In this document: positions 36,266 through 46,309 of the stretch, piece after piece | Layout: every line of letters starts with the position of its first letter | Position numbering within the stretch: the first letter of the stretch is position 1 | Source: Spirosoma panaciterrae DSM 21099 | Lineage (GTDB): Bacteria > Bacteroidota > Bacteroidia > Cytophagales > Spirosomataceae | Assembly: GCF_000374025.1 (NCBI RefSeq) | Contig: NZ_KB893172.1 | Span: 186,001 to 250,000, forward strand | Direction: 5' to 3' | Length of the DNA: 64,000 nucleotides | Made by a program: the position numbers and the translations under genes | The notes under the pieces: model-generated | Databases searched by the model: none | What the model was told of the DNA's origin: nothing | Seen by the model: the letters and a program-made list of their open reading frames with translations, nothing else

Positions 36266-38665
36266 TCATTCCGTTTTAAGTGATTTTACGGGATTGACCA
36301 ACGCGGCTTTGATACTCTGGAAACTGACCGTTAAAAGGGCAATGCCAATGGCAAGTAACCCTGCCAGCACGAAGACCCACCACTGAATGTTGACCCGGTA
36401 GGCAAAATCTGCCAGCCACTGATTCATGGCCCACCACGCAATGGGACTGGCCAGCAGAATCGCGATTAGTACAGGCTTCAGGAAGTCTTTCGAGAGGAGG
36501 GTAACGATACTTGAAACGGATGCCCCCAGCACTTTCCGAACACCGATCTCTTTCGTCCGTTGTTCGGCCGTAAAAGCTGCCAGCCCAAACAGACCCAGGC
36601 AGGCAATCAGAATAGCCAGTGCCGAAAATACCAGTACCACCTGGGCTGTACGTTGCTCCGACCGATAGAGCGTATTCAGAAACTCATCGAGGAAGGTGTA
36701 TTCGAAAGCCGAATCGGGCATGTCTTTCTGGAAAACAGCTTCCAGCTGGCGCATGGTCTGGCTCAATTGGGCCGTACGGGTTTTAATCAGCAGATACGGA
36801 CGTGATTCGGTATCGGCATTATGGAAGGCGTAGGCACCAATCGGCGTATGCAGCGACTGAAAGTGAAAATCGTCGACAACACCGATGATTTCGGCCCGAT
36901 CCCAGCCAAATAGATTATGGGCTTTCTGGCCGATGGCTTTCTGTGGGGTAAGGCCCAGGTAGTCGACGGCTTTTTTGTTCAGAACAACCTGTACAGTGGT
37001 ATCTTTTTCATCTTTGATGGCTGGTAAGGTATGCCCGGCCAGAAGCTTTAGGCCCAGCACATCCATAAACTCCTTGCCAACCCGATTGGTCTGAATAGCC
37101 ATGCCTTCGCTGGAATTAGTCGAACTGCCGGACCGACTGAGAGTCCGGCCACTTGCCCCGCGTCCGGGAAAGGTTTGCGCCCGACAAACTTCGACCACGC
37201 TGCTCAGGCTTCGGTAATCGTTCATGAGGGCGTCGATCTGCGTTTTGTCCTTCGCGGCTGAGGTCATGACGGCCACAACCTGAGTTGGTTCATACCCCAG
37301 TTTCTGCGCCTGAATAAACTGCAACTGCTGATAGAAAATAAACGTACAAACCATCAGAATGACCGAGGCAGCAAACTGGATCACGACCAGCGACCGCCGG
37401 AACAAACCCGCGCCCGACTGGTTGCGGAAGGTGGTGCTGAGCAGGTATTTGGGCGAAAACGACGATAGGTAGAACGCGGGATACGAGCCCGCAATGAGCG
37501 TAATCAGTAAACCGATCAGCAACAGACCTACAATCACTTCGGGGGTCAGCAGGGCCGCGAAAGGGATTTGCTTGTCCGTCATCTGATTGAAAAGCGGAAG
37601 CCCCAGGGTAACCAGGCCAATCGCCAGGGTAAGTGCCAGGGTAACCATCAGGCCAGTTTCCAGATAAAAGCGTGTAATGAGATGTCCTGCCGATGCCCCA
37701 ACCGTTTTGATAACACCCACTTCCCGGAAACGAATCTGTGCTTTGGCCGTGGCCAGATTCATGTAGTTGATCGACGCAATCAGCAGAATGACGATGGCGA
37801 GAATAAGCAGAATTTTAACCTGCCGCAGGTCGCCGATGCGGGTGGTATTGGCATTGGTCATATCGGCCGAGTACAGGTGAACTTCGGTAAGCGGCTGGAG
37901 CCATATTTTGTACCATTGCTCGGCTTTGGGTACGTTTTTGTCCACAAGTCCCACCATCTGACCTTCGACCTGGGTTTCCTGGGCCTGCGGGCTGAGTAGC
38001 ACATAGGTTTCGAAACTGGCATTGCTCCAGCTTGGATTTTGAGCCCAGCGCACACTGCTGAACGAGCCGATCATGTCGGCATCCAGCGTCGAGGTGCCAG
38101 GAAAGTTTTTGTAGACCCCCGTTACTTCCAGCGTGTCTCGGTTATCGACGTACAGGATTTTTCCGACCGGGTTATCGCTGCCGAAATACCGTTCGGCCGT
38201 TGACTGGCTCAGCACCACCTTGTGCGGGCCGTCCAGCACCGTTTTGGGATTGCCTTTTGTCAGCTCAACGTCGAAGATATCGAACAGGCTTCCATCAGCC
38301 CAGTAAAAATTAGTTTCGGCAAATTTCTTATCGCCCGATTTGATGAAAGCCGTCTCACCGAAATTATGACGCAGCAAGCGGACCTGTTGCTCAACGGTGG
38401 GAATGTCGGCCTTAAGTGCCGGACCAACGGCATTGGGCGCGTTGGCCCAGTTCATGCTTTTGCCATCGAACGTGGCCGTTAATCCAACCCGGAAAATTCG
38501 GTCGGCTTTGCTGTGGTGTTTGTCGAACAGAAGTTCATCTTTCACATACAGCATAAGAAGCAGGGCAACGGCTAATCCGGTAGCCAGCCCAAGCAGGTTC
38601 AACGAAGTGAACAGGCGGTTTTTTAGTAATCCACGCCAGGCGATTTTGAGGTAGTTCTGGAGCAT
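36266..38665 (-). CDS. Double-FtsX ABC permease, array member P5
   Basis: 799 residues. The first coupling motif is altered, REVGVIKTVGAS (E315, with Ile where the others have Arg); the second is canonical, KEIGVRKVLGAS (E706). The following helix reads LLSKDFLKPV, with Pro replacing Leu. The last ~19 codons match P6 at 56 of 58 bases, suggesting recent conversion. C-terminus NPVKSLKTE. Start ATG 38665, in the shared leader context TTTGCCCTATG (minus strand) seen in slightly varied form for P5-P9. Confidence 0.9.
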   Translation of the reverse strand: MLQNYLKIAWRGLLKNRLFTSLNLLGLATGLAVALLLMLYVKDELLFDKHHSKADRIFRVGLTATFDGKSMNWANAPNAVGPALKADIPTVEQQVRLLRHNFGETAFIKSGDKKFAETNFYWADGSLFDIFDVELTKGNPKTVLDGPHKVVLSQSTAERYFGSDNPVGKILYVDNRDTLEVTGVYKNFPGTSTLDADMIGSFSSVRWAQNPSWSNASFETYVLLSPQAQETQVEGQMVGLVDKNVPKAEQWYKIWLQPLTEVHLYSADMTNANTTRIGDLRQVKILLILAIVILLIASINYMNLATAKAQIRFREVGVIKTVGASAGHLITRFYLETGLMVTLALTLAIGLVTLGLPLFNQMTDKQIPFAALLTPEVIVGLLLIGLLITLIAGSYPAFYLSSFSPKYLLSTTFRNQSGAGLFRRSLVVIQFAASVILMVCTFIFYQQLQFIQAQKLGYEPTQVVAVMTSAAKDKTQIDALMNDYRSLSSVVEVCRAQTFPGRGASGRTLSRSGSSTNSSEGMAIQTNRVGKEFMDVLGLKLLAGHTLPAIKDEKDTTVQVVLNKKAVDYLGLTPQKAIGQKAHNLFGWDRAEIIGVVDDFHFQSLHTPIGAYAFHNADTESRPYLLIKTRTAQLSQTMRQLEAVFQKDMPDSAFEYTFLDEFLNTLYRSEQRTAQVVLVFSALAILIACLGLFGLAAFTAEQRTKEIGVRKVLGASVSSIVTLLSKDFLKPVLIAILLASPIAWWAMNQWLADFAYRVNIQWWVFVLAGLLAIGIALLTVSFQSIKAALVNPVKSLKTE

Positions 38666-38701
38666 AGGGCAAAGAGGAAGGGGCAGAGAGCTTGGGGTAA
38701 G

Positions 38702-38763
38702 GGGAAGAAAGGGAGTAAGGGAAAAAAAGTTGGACCCGAAAATCCTTTCCTCCCTTTCTTCCC
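38702..38763. repeat. Inverted repeat between P5 and P6, GGGAAGAAAGGG family
   Basis: The left arm 38702-38722 (GGGAAGAAAGGGAGTAAGGG...) pairs with 38743-38763 at 19 of 21 positions around a 20-base loop. Together with flanking purine-rich DNA it fills the 108-base spacer. Confidence 0.85.
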
Positions 38764-38773
38764 GCTCCTCCCT

Positions 38774-41191
38774 CTATTCCGTTTTAAGTGATTTCACGGG
38801 ATTGACCAACGCAGCTTTGATACTCTGGAAACTTACAGTAAGTAACGCAATGAATAGCACTAAGGCAAATGGTAGGGCAAACAGCCACCACTGGATCGTT
38901 GTTCGGAACGCATACCCCTGGAGCCATTGACTGATCGCATACCAGGCCAACGGCGTTGCCACGACAAAGGCAATCAAAATCAAGATGGCAAATTCGCGGT
39001 AGAGCATCTGCACAATCTCAGCGACCGAAGCCCCCAGTACCTTCCGAATACCGATTTCTTTGGTGCGTTGCGCAGTAGTGAACGAAGCCAGTCCGAACAA
39101 TCCCAGGCAGGCTACCAGAATGGCCAGTCCCGTAAACAAGCCGAATACCTGCCCAAATCGCTGATCGGCTCGGTACTGTTCGTTAAAGCGTTCATCCAGA
39201 AACGAATATTCGAACGGATTGCCGGGGAAAAAGTGATTCCACTCGGTCCGAATGGTGGTGATGGTGCTGTTGAGTTCGCTGGAAGCCAGTTTGATGGAGA
39301 AATAGCCTCGCACATCGGGAATCAGGCGGAGAATGAGTGGTTCGTAGGCATCCCGTAACGACTGCTGATGAAAATTGTCCGTAACCCCGACCAGCGTAAA
39401 GGTTTCGCCCCAAAACTCAATCTGTTTGCCAATGGCATCCTCGGGCCGGTTGAAACCCAGTTGTTGCGCAGCTTTTTTGTTGAAGATGAGTGCCTTGGGG
39501 TCGCTGCCAAACTCTTTGGCGAAGTTGCGTCCGGCCAGTAATTTCAGATCGAACGTTTTCAGGAAATCATAGTCGACGCCAATAATCCGATATTGTTGAC
39601 TTTTGCTTTCGTCGGTTCCCTTGAGCCGGATACCGCCCGCATTCCAGTCGGAAGCCTGACCTGGTACTACCGTCGAAGCCGCAATGGACTGAATACCGGG
39701 ACGACGCAGGAGTTCATCTTTAAACGCCAGCATCTGTCGCATAAAGGTAGAGTCGGTTTTGACGATGGGTGGGTTAATGACCAGCGTCTGGTCGATGTTC
39801 AGGCCCAGGCTTTGCGCCCGCATGAATTGAATCTGATGAAAAACGGCCAGCGTACCGACCAGCAAAAACAGGGAAGCCGCAAACTGGAACACCACCAGCG
39901 ATTTACGCAGTAAAATACCCTGCGATGAGGTACTAACCTTCCCTTTCAGCACCGCCACGGGCTTAAATCCTGATAGCACAAACGCCGGATACAGTCCCGA
40001 AAGAAAAGCCCCGATGAGAAACAGTCCGATCAGAGGCAACCAGAAGGTGGGGCTCACTAATAGGGAGAACGACATCTGCTGGCCCGATACCTGATTGAAT
40101 AGCGGGATCGATACGGCAACAATCCCCAAAGCCAAAACCACCGCCAGGCCATTGAGTAAGACCGATTCGGTCATGAACTGCCGAATGAGCTGACCACGTA
40201 GCGACCCTACCGCTTTCCGAACCCCCACTTCTTTGGCCCGGTTGATAGCGCGTGCCGTGGCCAGATTGATGTAGTTGACCCAGGCAATGACAACGATGAA
40301 AAACGCAATGCCCAGCAGTAGATAGACCGTGTTGCCGTCGCCATTGGGTTCGGCTTCTTCCATAAAATGAGAATACAAATGGATGTCGCGCAGGGGCTGA
40401 AGTTTATAGACCGCATCGGCATCGTATTTCTTCAGTTCAGCCCCAATAGTTTTCTGAATATAGGGCGCAAATTTGGCTTCAAGGGCGTTGGGGTTAGTAT
40501 CGGGCCGAAGCAGCAGATACGATAGCGCACCGTCCCACATCCAGGCCTGGTCGGGGTTATTGTCCTTGCCAACCTCCTTGATGAAGGTAACGTGCGGAAT
40601 TAGCAGATCGGCATGGAGGTGTGTGTTGGCAGGCATATCCTGATACACACCCGTAACCTTAACGGCCCGCTCCTGATTGATGCGAATGGTTTTGCCCATC
40701 GGATTTTCGTTGCCGAACAACCGATGCGCGACCGATTCCGACAAAGCAACGGTATTCGGTTCGGCCAGTATGGTATTCACATCACCAGCAATCAGCGGAT
40801 AGGAAAAAATCTTGAAGAACGATTCGCTGGCAATAAAGACCCGCTCAACCTTCAGACTTTTCTCGCCATAGTCGGCAATGACTGCCCGACGTTTCAGCAC
40901 TTTTACATAATCCTCAACCTCCCCAAAGGCCGCCTTAAACGAGTTGCCAGCCGCCTGAGCACCACCCGCCCATTGCGTACTGAGTTTGCCCTTGTCGTAC
41001 CGATCCTGCAGAACACGGTAAATCCGGTTGCCCCTGGTATGAAAATCATCATAACTCAGTTCAAACGAGACATATTGCAGAATGAGCACACAGGCGGCAA
41101 TGCCGATGGCCAGTCCCAGAATATTGATAGCCGAAAAGGCTTTGTTGCGGACCAGATTCCGCCAGGCGATTTTGAAATAATTTTGAAGCAT
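38774..41191 (-). CDS. Double-FtsX ABC permease, array member P6
   Basis: 805 residues. Coupling motifs KEVGVRKAVGS (E321) and KEIGIRKVLGAS (E712). After the second motif it reads VAEIVQMLYREFAILILIAFVV instead of the LLSKDFLKLV helix of most members, so the C-terminal bundle has a distinct start. It nevertheless ends NPVKSLKTE with DNA nearly identical to P5. The first periplasmic domain is one of the least similar to the neighbours (KVLKRRAVIADYGEKSLKV). Start ATG 41191 (leader TTTGCCTTATG). Confidence 0.9.
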   Translation of the reverse strand: MLQNYFKIAWRNLVRNKAFSAINILGLAIGIAACVLILQYVSFELSYDDFHTRGNRIYRVLQDRYDKGKLSTQWAGGAQAAGNSFKAAFGEVEDYVKVLKRRAVIADYGEKSLKVERVFIASESFFKIFSYPLIAGDVNTILAEPNTVALSESVAHRLFGNENPMGKTIRINQERAVKVTGVYQDMPANTHLHADLLIPHVTFIKEVGKDNNPDQAWMWDGALSYLLLRPDTNPNALEAKFAPYIQKTIGAELKKYDADAVYKLQPLRDIHLYSHFMEEAEPNGDGNTVYLLLGIAFFIVVIAWVNYINLATARAINRAKEVGVRKAVGSLRGQLIRQFMTESVLLNGLAVVLALGIVAVSIPLFNQVSGQQMSFSLLVSPTFWLPLIGLFLIGAFLSGLYPAFVLSGFKPVAVLKGKVSTSSQGILLRKSLVVFQFAASLFLLVGTLAVFHQIQFMRAQSLGLNIDQTLVINPPIVKTDSTFMRQMLAFKDELLRRPGIQSIAASTVVPGQASDWNAGGIRLKGTDESKSQQYRIIGVDYDFLKTFDLKLLAGRNFAKEFGSDPKALIFNKKAAQQLGFNRPEDAIGKQIEFWGETFTLVGVTDNFHQQSLRDAYEPLILRLIPDVRGYFSIKLASSELNSTITTIRTEWNHFFPGNPFEYSFLDERFNEQYRADQRFGQVFGLFTGLAILVACLGLFGLASFTTAQRTKEIGIRKVLGASVAEIVQMLYREFAILILIAFVVATPLAWYAISQWLQGYAFRTTIQWWLFALPFALVLFIALLTVSFQSIKAALVNPVKSLKTE

Positions 41192-41200
41192 AAGGCAAAG

Positions 41201-41286
41201 GGAGGAGCGGGAGGAAGGGGAGAAGAGGGACGAAAGGGTATTTGGAAAATCCTTCCTCCCTTTTGCCCCATTCCTCCCGCTCCTCC
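41201..41286. repeat. Inverted repeat between P6 and P7, GGAGGAGCGGGAGG family
   Basis: GGAGGAGCGGGAGGAAGGGG (41201-41220) pairs with 41266-41286 with one bulge; the loop is 45 bases. The right arm ends 7 bases before the P7 stop, and the left arm starts 9 bases from the P6 start codon. Confidence 0.88.
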
Positions 41287-41293
41287 ATTATAT

Positions 41294-43732
41294 TTATTCA
41301 CTCCGCAAAGACGTAATCGGATTCGCCAACGCTGCTTTGATCGACTGAAAACTTACAGTAAGTACAGCAATACCTACGGCCAGCAGTCCGGCTACCACGA
41401 ACATCCACCATTCAACATCGATTTTGTAGGCAAACTCCTGGAGCCAGCGATTCATTACATACCAGGCAATGGGCGATGCTATCACAATGGCGATCAGGAC
41501 CAGTTTCAGGAAATCTTTCGAGAGTAAGGCAACCAGCCCTGGTGTTGACGCTCCCAGTGCTTTCCGAATGCCGATTTCTTTGGTCCGCAACCGGATTACG
41601 TACATCGCCAGCCCCAACAAGCCCATGCAGGCGATGAAAATGGCGAGCAGGGCAAACACCCCAAAAATCCGCTGGGCTACCTGTTCCGATTTATACAAGT
41701 CGCTCCAGTCGGCCGTTAGGTATGAGTAATGAAAAGGCTGATCGGGTAGGTAGTGTTTCCAGACCTGCTCAATCTGGCCAACAACGGTGCCTGGATTATC
41801 GGCCCGGACCCGGACGGCCATCTGATTGTCGGTTCGGCGGAAAATCCGGTTGTTCAGAATAAATAGCGGGCTAATGCGTTGGTGCAGTGATCCGAAGTGG
41901 AAATTGCGGACTACACCCACGATGGTATATGTGACGGGTGGGCCATTCTGCTGGGTGAAGTTGTCGGGGCTGGTAATCTGTTTGCCAATCGGGTCGAAAA
42001 GTCCCATCTGCCGGGCGGCTTCTTCATTGAGAATCACCGAAAGCGAATCGTCGAACTGTCGGCTGAATGGGCGTCCGGTCAGTAGGGTCATCTGCATGGT
42101 CTGGAGATACTGTTCATCCACCACACAACCTTTTCCGGTCACGGTCTCGTTGTCGCCATTCTTACGGAAGGTTATACCGAAAAAGCCTTCTTCGCCCGGA
42201 GCGCTGCTGGTACCGCCCACACTGGCCACGCCCGACAGTTTGGCAACTTCCTGTTTGAAGGCTTCGGTATTGTTGCCCAGAAAAAAGGCGCTTTTGATCG
42301 TAACGACGGATTCTTTGGTAAAGCCCAGCTCTTTCTGCTGAATAAAATTCAACTGGCTGAACACCACGATGGTGCTGACGATCAGGAGTACCGAAATGGC
42401 AAACTGAAATACGACCAGTCCATTTCGGAGCCAGTGTCCCTGTTTGGTTGATGAAAACCTGCCTTTCAGCACTTTGATTGGCTCAAACGCCGATAAAACT
42501 CCGGCCGGATAACTGCCAGCCAATAAGCCTACGGCAACAGCGCCCCCGATCAACAAGGGTAATGTTTCCCAGCGTACCAGCGAGCTTAACGTGAGTGACT
42601 TACTTGCTAAGGTATTAAATGGCGTAAGCAGGGCAGAAACCAGTAATCCGGCAATGATCAGACTAAATAAGCTCAGTAAAACGGATTCAGTCAGGAATTG
42701 GGCGGCCAGTTGTTGTTTAGTTGACCCCAACGATTTACGAATCCCGACTTCCCGCGCCCGCTCCGACGACCGAGCCGTGGCCAGATTCATGAAATTGATA
42801 CAGGCGATCAGCAGCACAAAAGCGGCAATGATCGAGAAAATAGACACCAGCGACCGACTGCCATTGGGCTGGTATTCGGCCTCCAGGTGTGAGTCGAGGT
42901 GAATGGAAGGAACAGGTTGCAGGAAATAATAATACCCGTTTCCAGCTTTCACGTAATCGCGATACGAAACCCCGAAAGTGCGTTCGATTTCGCCAGCCGC
43001 GTACTTCTCGACGACAGCAGGCAGCTTGGCCTGGACAACCTCCCGGCGTGTGTTTGGTCGCAGAAGCAGGTACGTATGGGCGGCAAAACTGATATGATTG
43101 GGCTGCTCGGCCAGTGGGAACCCGCGCGTCGACGACAGGAAATTATAGGAAAAATGGGCATTGTGCGTAGGATCTGGACAAATGCCCGTCACTTCGAGTT
43201 TCGGCCCTTGCACAATCTCAACTATCTTCCCGATGGGATTTGTTGAGCCAAACAACCGTTTGGCGGTGCTTTCGGTCAGCACAACCGTATTCGGTCGGCT
43301 TAGCGCCTTCCCGGCCTGCCCCCGCAGTAGCGGAATCTGGAAGACCTGAAAAAATGTAGAATCAACCGCTAGAAACCCTTTTTCTTCGAGTGTTCGCCCG
43401 TTCAGTTTGAGTAAGGTAGGCTGGTTGTTGCCGAAGGTAAATACCCGTGTCGTCTGCTCAATTTCCGGTATTTCCTTCTTCACCGACTGTGCGTAGGAAG
43501 GCGGAATGATCGCATATTTTGTGCTGCGGCCCGGATAGATCCGTTCCAGCGCCATGCGGTAGATACGGTTACCGTTGGGCCAGTGTCGGTCATAACTCAG
43601 TTCATCCGTCACATACAGAACGATCAGCAGGCAACAGGCCATGCCAATCGCTAAACCGGCCATATTAATGGCTGTGTTGACTTTGTGCTTCGCCAGATTG
43701 CGAAGAGCGATTTTGAGGTAGTTACGAAGCAT
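41294..43732 (-). CDS. Double-FtsX ABC permease, array member P7
   Basis: 812 residues. Coupling motifs REVGIRKSLGST (E328) and KEIGIRKALGAS (E719), the latter preceded by LRT instead of QRT and followed by TPGLVALLSKDFLKLV. The C-terminus differs, NPITSLRSE. N-terminal helix INMAGLAIGMACCLLIVLYV. Start ATG 43732 (leader TCTGCCCCATG). Both flanking spacers are inverted repeats. Confidence 0.9.
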   Translation of the reverse strand: MLRNYLKIALRNLAKHKVNTAINMAGLAIGMACCLLIVLYVTDELSYDRHWPNGNRIYRMALERIYPGRSTKYAIIPPSYAQSVKKEIPEIEQTTRVFTFGNNQPTLLKLNGRTLEEKGFLAVDSTFFQVFQIPLLRGQAGKALSRPNTVVLTESTAKRLFGSTNPIGKIVEIVQGPKLEVTGICPDPTHNAHFSYNFLSSTRGFPLAEQPNHISFAAHTYLLLRPNTRREVVQAKLPAVVEKYAAGEIERTFGVSYRDYVKAGNGYYYFLQPVPSIHLDSHLEAEYQPNGSRSLVSIFSIIAAFVLLIACINFMNLATARSSERAREVGIRKSLGSTKQQLAAQFLTESVLLSLFSLIIAGLLVSALLTPFNTLASKSLTLSSLVRWETLPLLIGGAVAVGLLAGSYPAGVLSAFEPIKVLKGRFSSTKQGHWLRNGLVVFQFAISVLLIVSTIVVFSQLNFIQQKELGFTKESVVTIKSAFFLGNNTEAFKQEVAKLSGVASVGGTSSAPGEEGFFGITFRKNGDNETVTGKGCVVDEQYLQTMQMTLLTGRPFSRQFDDSLSVILNEEAARQMGLFDPIGKQITSPDNFTQQNGPPVTYTIVGVVRNFHFGSLHQRISPLFILNNRIFRRTDNQMAVRVRADNPGTVVGQIEQVWKHYLPDQPFHYSYLTADWSDLYKSEQVAQRIFGVFALLAIFIACMGLLGLAMYVIRLRTKEIGIRKALGASTPGLVALLSKDFLKLVLIAIVIASPIAWYVMNRWLQEFAYKIDVEWWMFVVAGLLAVGIAVLTVSFQSIKAALANPITSLRSE

Positions 43733-43741
43733 GGGGCAGAG

Positions 43742-43886
43742 GGGAGGAGAGGGAGTAAGGGGAAGAAAGGGAGGAGGGGGAGTAAGGGGAAGAGAGGGAG
43801 TAAGGGGAAGAGAGGGAGGAAAGGATTTATGGGGTCCAACTTCTTTTCCCTTTCTTCCCCCTCCTCCCCTTACTCCCTCTCCTCCC
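43742..43886. repeat. Inverted repeat with shuffled purine-rich modules between P7 and P8
   Basis: The left arm 43742-43762 (GGGAGGAGAGGGAGTAAGGG...) is perfectly complementary to 43866-43886. The interior repeats the same modules in other orders: AGTAAGGGGAAGA three times, GGGAGGAGGGGG once, then the pyrimidine-rich mirror. The right arm ends 2 bases before the P8 stop. It is the longest of the spacer elements. Confidence 0.88.
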
Positions 43887-43888
43887 TC

Positions 43889-46309
43889 CTATTCCGTTTT
43901 CAGTGATTTAACCGGATTCATCAACGCAGCTTTGACACTTTGGAAACTGACCGTCAGGAGGGCAATGGCTACGGCCAGTACACCCGTCAGGGCAAACATC
44001 CACCATTCAATGTTGATCTTATAGGCGAAATCTTCCAGCCACTGGTTCATGGCGTACCAGGCAAGGGGTGAGGCAACGACCAGGGCTATCAGTACCAGCT
44101 TTAGAAAATCTTTTGACAGGAGCGTTACGACATTGGCCGTTGAGGCACCCAATACCTTTCGGATGCCGATTTCCTTGGTGCGTCGTTCGATGGTGAACGT
44201 AGCCAGACCCCACAGCCCCAGGCAGCATATAATCAGGGCCAGTCCCGCAAAGACCCGGAGCAGCGTAAACTGACGAGACTCTTCTTCATACAGCTTTTGC
44301 AGGCTCTGATCCAGGAATTCGGCTTCAAAGAGCGAGTTGGGGAAATACTGCTTGTAGACCCGTTCAATGGCTGCCAACGTCGTCGGGAGGTTGGTCGGTT
44401 GCAATTTCAGACCGGCAGTAAAATAATAATCCGGGAAGTTCAGCATGATGACTGGCTGAATGGTTTCGCGCAATGAGCTCGCGTGAAAATCGCGGGTAAC
44501 TCCCACAATTTCAGCCGTTATGTCGTTCAGGCCGATCTTTACCCGGCGACCCAGCAGTTTTTCGGGGCTTGCATACCCCAACGATTTAGCAAGCGCTTCG
44601 TTGGCTACAAAGACATACCGGCGTTGCTCAAATGGAATCTTTTTGGAGAAGCCCAGCGTATCGGCGTCGGTGAAGAATCGTCCGGCGGCCAGTTTTACCC
44701 CGTAGGTTTGCAGGTAATTGGCATCGACCACTTTTACGTTGACATTGATCCGCTGGGTCGGATTGGCCGGGTCGGGGTGCATACCCGTTGTGAAGTTGTT
44801 GCGCGAGGTGGGAGCACCAATGGCAAACGAAAGCTGCTCAACACCCGGAATTTCGCGGAGCGAATGCCGGAAGGCCGCCGTATTTTTATCCGTATCGGGT
44901 AGGGGAATGGTCACAACGGCATCCCGGCTGAAACCCAGATCTTTTTCCCGGAACAGTTTCATCTGCTGATAGATGACCAGTACGCCCACCGCCAGAATGA
45001 TCGAAACCGAAAACTGGAAAACCACCAGCCCCTGACGAATCCAGCGTTGGCTGCCCCGGCCTACCTCAGCGCGGGATTTCAGCACTTTTACGGGTTTTAG
45101 CCGGGCCATGAAAAAAGCAGGGTACGTACCCGCCGACAGGGTAGTCAGGAAAGCCAGTGTCAGGATGAAGCCAGCGATCATTGGTCCGTCGAATGCCATC
45201 TGCTTCTGTAAATAACTGTTGAGCGATGGTAGAATCAGGTACGCGAGGAATATAGCCAATCCGGCCGAAAGCATCGACAGCCAGAACGCTTCCCCCAAAA
45301 ATTGACCGACCAGTTGATTGAATGTAGCGCCAATCGCTTTCCGAACCCCTACTTCTTTGGCTCGTGTTGTAGCGCGTGCCGTGGCCATATTGACAAAATT
45401 GACGCAGGCAATCAGTAGTACAAACACACCAATGATACCAAAAACCCACAGGTAAGTGGGGGCAATGGGTGGCACATAGACCGTACCCTCAAAGTCGGGG
45501 TTCAGGTGAATATCTTCGAGCGACTGCAAGACCAGATGCCGTTGGCTACCCGTCTTGTTTTCGTCTGCAAAATACTTTTTCGATGCGGTTGCCAGTCGGC
45601 TCGCGTACTGTTCTGGCTGTCGGCCTTCGGGCAGAAGCGCATAGACGCTACCCGCTGATCGTAAGCCCCACTGCGTAATATCCCAGGACATATACGACTT
45701 CAGGGTCTTGTACGAGACGATCATGCTCGCGTTCAGGTGCGTTTGGGCGGGCATATCGGCCATAATGCCTGCTACCCGAAGCATGGTCGTTTGCCCCAGC
45801 TTAAAGGTTTTGCCAATGGCGGCCGTTGTACCAAAGAAATTACGGGCGGTGCTTTCGGTCAGGATCACCTGATTGGGTTGGTCCAGAATCGTGTGCGGAT
45901 TACCGACCCGCATGGTCAGGGCAAACAGGTCGAATACCTGTGGCTCAGCAAACAGCACCCGATCTTCCGACACAATTTTGTCGGGCGATAACACGACCGA
46001 GGTATTTTCTTCGGCGTGGATACTGGCGACAACGGGCCAGTCTCGGAAATCGGTGCGGATGGCCGCTCCAAGGGGGTAGGGCACAATACCCGATTTTTCG
46101 GTTTCATTCCCCGTTTTTGTGATTTCGTTAACGCGGTAAATCCGAGTACCCAATGGATGGAATCGGTCGAAATGCCATTCGTAGTGAATAAACAGGCCGA
46201 TGAGCAGACAGGTCGTCAGGCCCAGCGTGAGTCCGATCAGATTGATGCCTGTAGTAGTCGGGTATTTCGTCAGATTCCGCCAGGCGATTTTGAGGTAGTT
46301 CGTTAGCAT
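43889..46309 (-). CDS. Double-FtsX ABC permease, array member P8
   Basis: 806 residues from ATG 46309 (MLTNYLKIAWRNLTK, the family's standard start). An in-frame ATG at 46351 would add 14 residues encoded entirely by the spacer hairpin (SYAPYPLPLPLCP), which I reject. Coupling motifs KEVGVRKAIGAT (E319) and KEIGIRKVLGAS (E713, followed by TANVVTLLSKDFLKLV); an RRT precedes the second. C-terminus NPVKSLKTE. The start codon lies inside the stem of the inverted repeat at 46306-46393, so translation may depend on unfolding it. Confidence 0.9.
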   Translation of the reverse strand: MLTNYLKIAWRNLTKYPTTTGINLIGLTLGLTTCLLIGLFIHYEWHFDRFHPLGTRIYRVNEITKTGNETEKSGIVPYPLGAAIRTDFRDWPVVASIHAEENTSVVLSPDKIVSEDRVLFAEPQVFDLFALTMRVGNPHTILDQPNQVILTESTARNFFGTTAAIGKTFKLGQTTMLRVAGIMADMPAQTHLNASMIVSYKTLKSYMSWDITQWGLRSAGSVYALLPEGRQPEQYASRLATASKKYFADENKTGSQRHLVLQSLEDIHLNPDFEGTVYVPPIAPTYLWVFGIIGVFVLLIACVNFVNMATARATTRAKEVGVRKAIGATFNQLVGQFLGEAFWLSMLSAGLAIFLAYLILPSLNSYLQKQMAFDGPMIAGFILTLAFLTTLSAGTYPAFFMARLKPVKVLKSRAEVGRGSQRWIRQGLVVFQFSVSIILAVGVLVIYQQMKLFREKDLGFSRDAVVTIPLPDTDKNTAAFRHSLREIPGVEQLSFAIGAPTSRNNFTTGMHPDPANPTQRINVNVKVVDANYLQTYGVKLAAGRFFTDADTLGFSKKIPFEQRRYVFVANEALAKSLGYASPEKLLGRRVKIGLNDITAEIVGVTRDFHASSLRETIQPVIMLNFPDYYFTAGLKLQPTNLPTTLAAIERVYKQYFPNSLFEAEFLDQSLQKLYEEESRQFTLLRVFAGLALIICCLGLWGLATFTIERRTKEIGIRKVLGASTANVVTLLSKDFLKLVLIALVVASPLAWYAMNQWLEDFAYKINIEWWMFALTGVLAVAIALLTVSFQSVKAALMNPVKSLKTE

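Noticed and set aside
40613-41527. Open frame of 304 codons antisense to P6 and running into P7
   Set aside because: It crosses the P6/P7 hairpin and gives low-complexity peptide there; both permeases on the other strand are clear.
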